DNA of 11,114 nucleotides from Fidelibacterota bacterium. GTDB lineage: Bacteria; Marinisomatota; Marinisomatia; Marinisomatales; UBA1611. The position numbers and the translations under genes are program-made. This document shows positions 6,678 through 11,114 of this stretch, piece by piece (position 1 is the first letter of the stretch; the number at the start of each line of letters is the position of its first letter). The notes beneath the pieces are model-generated. The model searched no databases. It was not told the DNA's origin and saw only the letters and a program-made list of their open reading frames with translations. Location of the stretch: positions 20,527 through 31,640 of the forward strand of contig PBAR01000021.1 of assembly GCA_002718285.1 (NCBI GenBank). Reading direction: 5' to 3'.

Positions 6678-7562
6678 ATGTTAAAATATTTAACATTTTT
6701 GATTTTACTATTAAACATAGTAATGGCTCAGACAGTTTCAGATACTTTAATTAATGAACAAGAAAGCTCCGAAGAGACATATTCTATGAATACTTCTCTT
6801 TATGCAGATTTCAATCAAAAAAAAGGAAATACCAAAGCTAAAATATTTTATTATGGATTAGATTTCAGTTTATTTGGTGATTATGGTCCGCTTAAGGATA
6901 CTGAATTCTCACTAAGCTATAGCGCGAATGATGCGGATGTTAGTGGTGAACCTTGGGAGGATGATGCTAATCTCATCCTTAAATTTGATCTCTGGGCCAG
7001 TCAAAAGTTTTCTCCTTTTCTATTCCTCCAAAATGAAAAAGACGCAATTGTTGGGCTAAATAATAGACTTAATTATGGTATTGGTGGTAAAGTAAATCTT
7101 ATCTTAGGGACTTCACTTAGTTATGCTCTTTTAGCTGAGAAAGAAAACTATACGGTCTATAAGGAAGTCATTGAAAGTATCCAAACTATTACTGATTCTG
7201 TAGAATCTGAATATTATTATGATGTTTGGGAATATATAACTTATAAAGATACAACTTATGGTTATGCTAAGCAGGACTCTATCCGCGATTTTGCCAGACA
7301 TAGTATAAGACCAAAAATAAAACTTAAACTATTTGATGGTAATGTTACTTTAGATTATAGATTTTACTACAAGCCTAATGTGCAAGACTTTGAAGATTAT
7401 TTGCTGGAAAATGAATTGAAGGTAAATATTGCAACATTTTATGAAGCATTAAGTATTTATTTAACATATACAGATGCCTATAATAGTAGATATGATAAAC
7501 CAGGAGCTGATTATAAACCAAAGGACAGTTCATTATCTATAGGTTTTCAATTTGATTTATGA
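6678..7562 (+). CDS. DUF481-like outer-membrane beta-barrel protein
   Basis: Predicted outer-membrane protein of 294 residues resembling the DUF481 (YdiY-like) family. A signal peptide (MLKYLTFLILLLNIVMAQ, cut after Ala or Gln) is followed by alternating amphipathic strands. DUF481-like landmarks are a GNTKAKIFYYGLDFSLFG strand pair, FSPFLFLQNEKD then GLNNRLNYGIGGKV, and near the end YYKPNVQDFEDYLLENEL, LTYTDAYNSRYD and the final strand SSLSIGFQFDL. The function of the family is not established; it has been called salt-induced in some bacteria. A middle insert (about 150-200) is rich in Tyr, Glu and Thr. ATG 6678 is preferred because AAAGG (6663-6667) lies 10 bases upstream. The in-frame ATG 6657 and TTG 6639 have no ribosome-binding site, but ATG 6657 would also give a workable signal peptide. 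A TATTAT at 6645-6650 could be its -10 box. The terminator at 7593-7627 follows. Confidence 0.78.
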   Translation: MLKYLTFLILLLNIVMAQTVSDTLINEQESSEETYSMNTSLYADFNQKKGNTKAKIFYYGLDFSLFGDYGPLKDTEFSLSYSANDADVSGEPWEDDANLILKFDLWASQKFSPFLFLQNEKDAIVGLNNRLNYGIGGKVNLILGTSLSYALLAEKENYTVYKEVIESIQTITDSVESEYYYDVWEYITYKDTTYGYAKQDSIRDFARHSIRPKIKLKLFDGNVTLDYRFYYKPNVQDFEDYLLENELKVNIATFYEALSIYLTYTDAYNSRYDKPGADYKPKDSSLSIGFQFDL

Positions 7563-7592
7563 TAATAATTTTAAAAACTATTATTTAAATTC

Positions 7593-7627
7593 AAAGGGGC
7601 TTGGAACTAATTTCAAGCCCCTTTTTT
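7593..7627 (+). terminator. intrinsic terminator abutting the leuS start codon
   Basis: AAAGGGGCTTG (7593-7603) pairs perfectly with CAAGCCCCTTT (7614-7624) around a 10-base loop, and six T (7622-7627) run directly into the leuS ATG at 7628. It should end the DUF481-like transcript. Because it also occupies the whole space before leuS, it must either be in the leuS leader or leuS must be transcribed from a point inside or beyond it. Confidence 0.85.
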
Positions 7628-10027
7628 ATGAATTATGATCATCAGAAAATTGAATCCAAATGGCAGCAATTTTGGCAAAAGAATAAAACTTTTAAATCCA
7701 AAGTAAATCCAGATAAGGAAAAATTATATATATTGGATATGTTTCCATATCCATCTGGATCTGGTCTTCATGTTGGTCACCCTTTAGGTTATACTGCTAC
7801 GGATATATTTTCTCGATTTAAGCGATTGCAGGGATACAATGTATTGCACCCAATGGGTTGGGATGCATTTGGACTACCTGCGGAACAATATGCCATAAAA
7901 ACTGGAACCCATCCCAGTATAACAACTGAAAACAATATAAAAAATTTTAAAAGGCAGATAAAAATGCTTGGATTTAGCTATGATTGGGATAGAGAAATCA
8001 ATACCACCGATGAAAAATATTATAAATGGACTCAGTGGATATTTTTAAAATTGTATGAAAAAGGTCTGGCATATGAGGCAGAGGTACCAGTTAATTGGTG
8101 CCCAGAATTAAAGGCAGTACTTGCAAATGAGGAAGTAGTAGATGGAATGTCAGAAATAGGCGGATATCCTGTCATAAGAAAACCTATGCGTCAGTGGATG
8201 TTTAGAATCACTGACTATGCAGAATCATTACTTGACGGCCTAGATGAACTTGATTGGCCAGAAAGCGTGAAGGAATTACAAAGAAATTGGATAGGAAAAT
8301 CCATTGGTGCTGAAGTTAAATTTAAAATATCATCTTTAAATTATCATATTAGTGTATTTACAACTAGGCCAGATACTCTATTTGGAGCTACATACATGGT
8401 ATTGGCACCCGAGCATCCACTTGTTTCGAATTTGACAACTATCGAATATCGTAAAAAAGTTGAGGAATATGTAATTAAAACGCAGAAAAAAAGCGATCTA
8501 GATAGAGGAGAGTTAAATAAAGATAAGACAGGAGAATTCATAGGCGCTTATGCCGTAAACCCTGTCAATAATGTGAAGATCCCTATTTGGATTGCAGACT
8601 ACGTATTGATGACATATGGAACTGGTGCAATAATGGCAGTACCTGGGCATGATGAACGTGACCATGAATTTGCAAGGAAATTTGATCTTCCAATTTTAGA
8701 AGTTGTATCTGGAGGAGATGTAAGTATTGAGGCCTTTACCGAAAATGGTACTATGGTAAATTCGTCGAACGAAGATGGGTTAAACCTTAATGGAAAAAAT
8801 ATCCAAGACGCAATCAAGGAGACCATTTTATGGCTCAAGGATAAGGATAAGGGAATAGACAAAATTCAATATAAGTTGAGGGATTGGCTCTTCTCTAGAC
8901 AACGATATTGGGGGGAACCAATACCTGTAATTCATAAAGAAGATGGGACCATAGTTGCCATCAATGAATCAGATCTTCCTCTAACATTACCACAGGTTGA
9001 TAAATTCGAGCCAGCAGAAACAGGTGAATCTCCATTAGCAAATATAAAGGATTGGATTGAAACAAAGGAGGGAAGGAGAGAAACCAATACCATGCCTCAA
9101 TGGGCTGGTTCTTGCTGGTATTTTTTACGCTTCACTGATCCGGACAATGACAAATTACCATGGGATAAAGTGAAAGAATCATATTGGATGCCAGTAGATC
9201 TATACATAGGAGGTGTAGAGCATGCAGTATTACACCTTCTCTATTCAAGATTTTGGCATCATGTATTACATGACCTTGGCCTTGTATCTCAAAGGGAACC
9301 ATTTCAAAAACTATATAACCAGGGTATGATACAAGGCGAGGATGGCCATAAGATGAGCAAATCACGTGGAAACGTGATCAACCCAGATGATGTGGTGGTA
9401 GATTATGGTGCGGATAGTTTTCGTCTATATGAGATGTTTATGGGCCCCTTGGACAAATCAAAACCATGGAGTACCAAAGGACTTCAGGGGTGTTATAGGT
9501 TTTTACAAAAGGTTTGGCGCCTTTTCAATGATGAGAATAGACCAATTGAAGAAAATTGTTCAAATGAAGAGACTAAGAGATTATTACATCAGACCATAAA
9601 GAAAGCTTCAGAAGACCTAGATGGTCTAAGGTTCAATACAGTTGTCTCGCAATTGATGATATTCACCAATCATCTATCGACGTTACATGTTTTAGATAAA
9701 GATGTATTACATCGCTTTTTGATTTTATTGAATCCATTTGCACCACATTTATCTGAAGAACTGAATGAAAAACTTGGATATGGATTAATAACATCCATGA
9801 AATGGCCAGTATATGATGAAAAATTGATCATTAATGAAATGATAACAATTGCTGTCCAGTTCAAAGGAAAGACCAGAGGCACGATTGAAGTTTCTCCAGA
9901 AACCAGTGAAGATGAAGCTATGGATCTTGTAAAGGGAACAACATTTGGAGAAAAATATTTATCCCAAGGTAAAATTATTAAGGTTGTCTACATTCAAAAT
10001 AAAATAATAAACATAATTACATCTTAG
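7628..10027 (+). CDS. leuS: leucyl-tRNA synthetase
   Basis: Class Ia synthetase that charges tRNA-Leu with leucine in the cytoplasm; 799 residues, complete. The Rossmann catalytic core has the HIGH-type motif HVGH (48-51) and KMSKS (575-579). The region around [15 protein letters not shown] is the usual zinc-type insertion of bacterial LeuRS. The CP1 editing domain carries the Thr-rich TTRPDT (245-250) and HDERDHEFA, whose Asp345 is the conserved editing residue. [15 protein letters not shown] and [14 protein letters not shown] are further family blocks. The anticodon-binding helical domain and a short C-terminal domain follow. ATG 7628 is chosen because [16 protein letters not shown] is the normal N-terminus; the TTG at 7601 lies inside the terminator hairpin. 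No Shine-Dalgarno precedes the ATG, since the six bases before it are all T. The decayed gene at 10036 starts 8 bases after the stop. Confidence 0.98.
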   Translation: MNYDHQKIESKWQQFWQKNKTFKSKVNPDKEKLYILDMFPYPSGSGLHVGHPLGYTATDIFSRFKRLQGYNVLHPMGWDAFGLPAEQYAIKTGTHPSITTENNIKNFKRQIKMLGFSYDWDREINTTDEKYYKWTQWIFLKLYEKGLAYEAEVPVNWCPELKAVLANEEVVDGMSEIGGYPVIRKPMRQWMFRITDYAESLLDGLDELDWPESVKELQRNWIGKSIGAEVKFKISSLNYHISVFTTRPDTLFGATYMVLAPEHPLVSNLTTIEYRKKVEEYVIKTQKKSDLDRGELNKDKTGEFIGAYAVNPVNNVKIPIWIADYVLMTYGTGAIMAVPGHDERDHEFARKFDLPILEVVSGGDVSIEAFTENGTMVNSSNEDGLNLNGKNIQDAIKETILWLKDKDKGIDKIQYKLRDWLFSRQRYWGEPIPVIHKEDGTIVAINESDLPLTLPQVDKFEPAETGESPLANIKDWIETKEGRRETNTMPQWAGSCWYFLRFTDPDNDKLPWDKVKESYWMPVDLYIGGVEHAVLHLLYSRFWHHVLHDLGLVSQREPFQKLYNQGMIQGEDGHKMSKSRGNVINPDDVVVDYGADSFRLYEMFMGPLDKSKPWSTKGLQGCYRFLQKVWRLFNDENRPIEENCSNEETKRLLHQTIKKASEDLDGLRFNTVVSQLMIFTNHLSTLHVLDKDVLHRFLILLNPFAPHLSEELNEKLGYGLITSMKWPVYDEKLIINEMITIAVQFKGKTRGTIEVSPETSEDEAMDLVKGTTFGEKYLSQGKIIKVVYIQNKIINIITS

Positions 10028-10035
10028 ATAGAATC

Positions 10036-10416
10036 ATGAATAAAAAAAACCTTTTTTACATTCTTTCCATTAACTTTTTCATTGGTTCTATAATGGCCTC
10101 TGCAATAAATAATTTAGGTTAAGATCCATGGCTTAGAACATGGTTATTTGTTGGTCCTTTTGATAATTATGAAATCGCAGAAACAGTATCAGATTCATTA
10201 TCAAAATTAAATTTTGATGATATAATTAGATATATAGATAACCAAAAGGAGAAAAAACATTATTAATTAACATCGAACTCTTCAACTGGGAAGCATAGCA
10301 TATATCAATTCTTTCTAGCAATAAGGAAAACTACGATTAGATTAAATGAAAGATATGTTATTGGTTTCAGTTCAATATTATCTGATAAAAATAGTAAGGG
10401 GGATAGGTGTCGTTAG
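10036..10416 (+). pseudogene. decayed gene for a secreted protein, two in-frame TAA codons
   Basis: A single frame from ATG 10036 to TAG 10414-10416 (126 codons) has only two interruptions, TAA at 10120-10122 and at 10264-10266. Its start encodes a signal-peptide-like sequence (MNKKNLFYILSINFFIGSIM then ASA). After the first stop come DPWLRTWLFVGPFDNYE and a helix-like DSLSKLNFDDIIRYID; after the second come STGKHSIYQFFLAIRK and TTIRLNERYVIGFSSILSD. The W-x-x-x-GPFDN pattern occurs just after the signal peptide in several families of large exported proteins, so this may be the remains of the 5' end of a longer gene. Each TAA could arise from CAA by one C-to-T change. TAA is a normal stop in neighbouring genes, so a changed code is not likely. 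A chance open frame remains possible, and I cannot name the family. Confidence 0.5.
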
Positions 10417-10460
10417 TACACACTATGTTAATTATACATAACGTTTGTTATAGGACATAA

Positions 10461-11114
10461 TTATTTTAAGGTTGATTTAAACTCTGTAAGCATATTTGGA
10501 TCACCCATTAATAATATTACATCATTGGCATTAAGAATTGTATTTGAATCAGGATTTATTACAGATTTACCATCATCATTAATTATACCAACAATTAATA
10601 AGTTATATTTTGTTTTTATATTTGTATCATGAATTTTTAAACCATGATAATCTGTTAGATTTTTAAGAGATATTTCATCAAGGCTGAAATCAATATTATC
10701 ATATTTTGGTGTAGTTATTGTAACTGAATCTTCTACATTTGGTTTAGTTAGCATTTCTGCCATCCTATGGCCACCAGCTGTATACGGATTAACAACCTTA
10801 TTTGCACCTGCTCTAATAAGTTTATGTTTGTTATCTTCAACCGCACATCTGCTTAATAAGAATAATTCTGGGTTATATGTTCTAATTGACATTGTGACAA
10901 ATAAATTATCTTGATCGGTGTCTAATACTACAGCTGCTCCAGTAGCATGTTCGATTCTAGATTCTTTTAAGGTTTCTTCTTTAGTAACGTCACCATGTAT
11001 ACAATACATAGCATTTTCCCGAATTGATTCAATTTTATCATCATTTTGTTCAATAATAATAAAATCAATTTCTTTTTCTGCCAATTCCTTAGCAATTACT
11101 GCTCCCATCCTTCC
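10461..11114 (-). CDS. TrkA-type (RCK) domain protein of a K+ channel or transporter, 5' end missing
   Basis: Regulator domain of potassium transport. The frame runs off the right edge; the ATG at 11106-11108 is internal, since the residues before it (GR) complete part of the Rossmann glycine motif (GRMGAVIAKEL). An acidic residue at the end of the second strand (FIIIEQND) is the usual nucleotide-binding Glu. HGDVTKEETLKESRIEHA, DTDQDNLFVTMSIRTYNP and LIRAGANKVVNPYTAGGHRM fit the TrkA_N domain of Kch-like channels. A TrkA_C domain follows from about residue 140 to the end (LKIHDTN, then ANDVILLMGDP). In proteins with this pattern, two membrane helices and a pore loop usually precede the RCK part, so this is probably the cytoplasmic half of a 2TM potassium channel whose start is outside the window. 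A stand-alone TrkA-like subunit is the alternative. Confidence 0.9.
   Translation of the reverse strand, partial: GRMGAVIAKELAEKEIDFIIIEQNDDKIESIRENAMYCIHGDVTKEETLKESRIEHATGAAVVLDTDQDNLFVTMSIRTYNPELFLLSRCAVEDNKHKLIRAGANKVVNPYTAGGHRMAEMLTKPNVEDSVTITTPKYDNIDFSLDEISLKNLTDYHGLKIHDTNIKTKYNLLIVGIINDDGKSVINPDSNTILNANDVILLMGDPNMLTEFKSTLK

Noticed and set aside
7601..7603. TTG as an upstream start of leuS.
   Set aside because: It lies inside the terminator stem and adds residues not found in the family; ATG 7628 gives the normal LeuRS N-terminus.
10036..10416. Stop-codon recoding (TAA read as an amino acid) to explain the interrupted frame.
   Set aside because: Other genes in the window end in TAA and none contains internal TAA; ordinary pseudogene decay is simpler.
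10429..10463. Nested AT-rich inverted repeat (TAATTAT...ATAATTA around ATAAC-GTTT-GTTAT) after the TrkA-like gene.
   Set aside because: The stem is weak, with uneven bulges and no T run, and it overlaps the stop codon; not convincing as a terminator.

Overview
The window is AT-rich, gene-dense bacterial DNA from a Gram-negative organism. Both a predicted outer-membrane beta-barrel protein and Sec-type signal peptides are present. The gene content (a GldA/GldF/GldG-type ABC operon with a DUF4340 protein, a solo GroES-like protein of about 125 residues, a prolyl oligopeptidase, and genes packed back to back with short hairpin terminators) fits the Bacteroidota/FCB side of the tree, possibly a marine lineage such as Ca. 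Marinimicrobia (SAR406). That placement is inference; no rRNA or taxonomic marker was compared.

Layout from left to right. (1) 1-1872 (+): 3' part of a prolyl oligopeptidase, cut by the left edge. (2) 1891-2268 (-): GroES-like protein, convergent with the peptidase. (3) 2286-2313: hairpin terminator. (4) 2353-6075 (-): a tightly coupled operon read right to left: ABC ATPase (TTG start), ABC-2 permease (broken by one extra T in a T8 run), GldG-like auxiliary membrane protein (GTG start), DUF4340 protein. (5) 6076-6320: a divergent regulatory region with a perfect CRP-type palindrome TGTGAT-N4-ATCACA. (6) 6321-6578 (+): a small exported protein with three Cys and a poly-lysine tail, followed by a textbook terminator. 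(7) 6678-7562 (+): DUF481-like outer-membrane protein. (8) 7593-7627: a terminator hairpin that touches the leuS start codon. (9) 7628-10027 (+): complete leucyl-tRNA synthetase. (10) 10036-10416 (+): a decayed secreted-protein gene, one frame with two internal TAA codons. (11) 10461-11114 (-): TrkA/RCK domains of a K+ channel or transporter, cut by the right edge.

The ABC operon encodes the parts of one membrane machine: ATPase, permease, and two membrane-anchored proteins with large domains outside the bilayer. It shares its control region with the gene for the poly-lysine protein, so one Crp/Fnr-family regulator could control both. The other genes are housekeeping or general cell-envelope genes with no evident link to it. 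The points most worth a second look are the permease frameshift, the CRP-type site, the poly-lysine exported protein, the hairpin on top of the leuS start, and the pseudogene after leuS.
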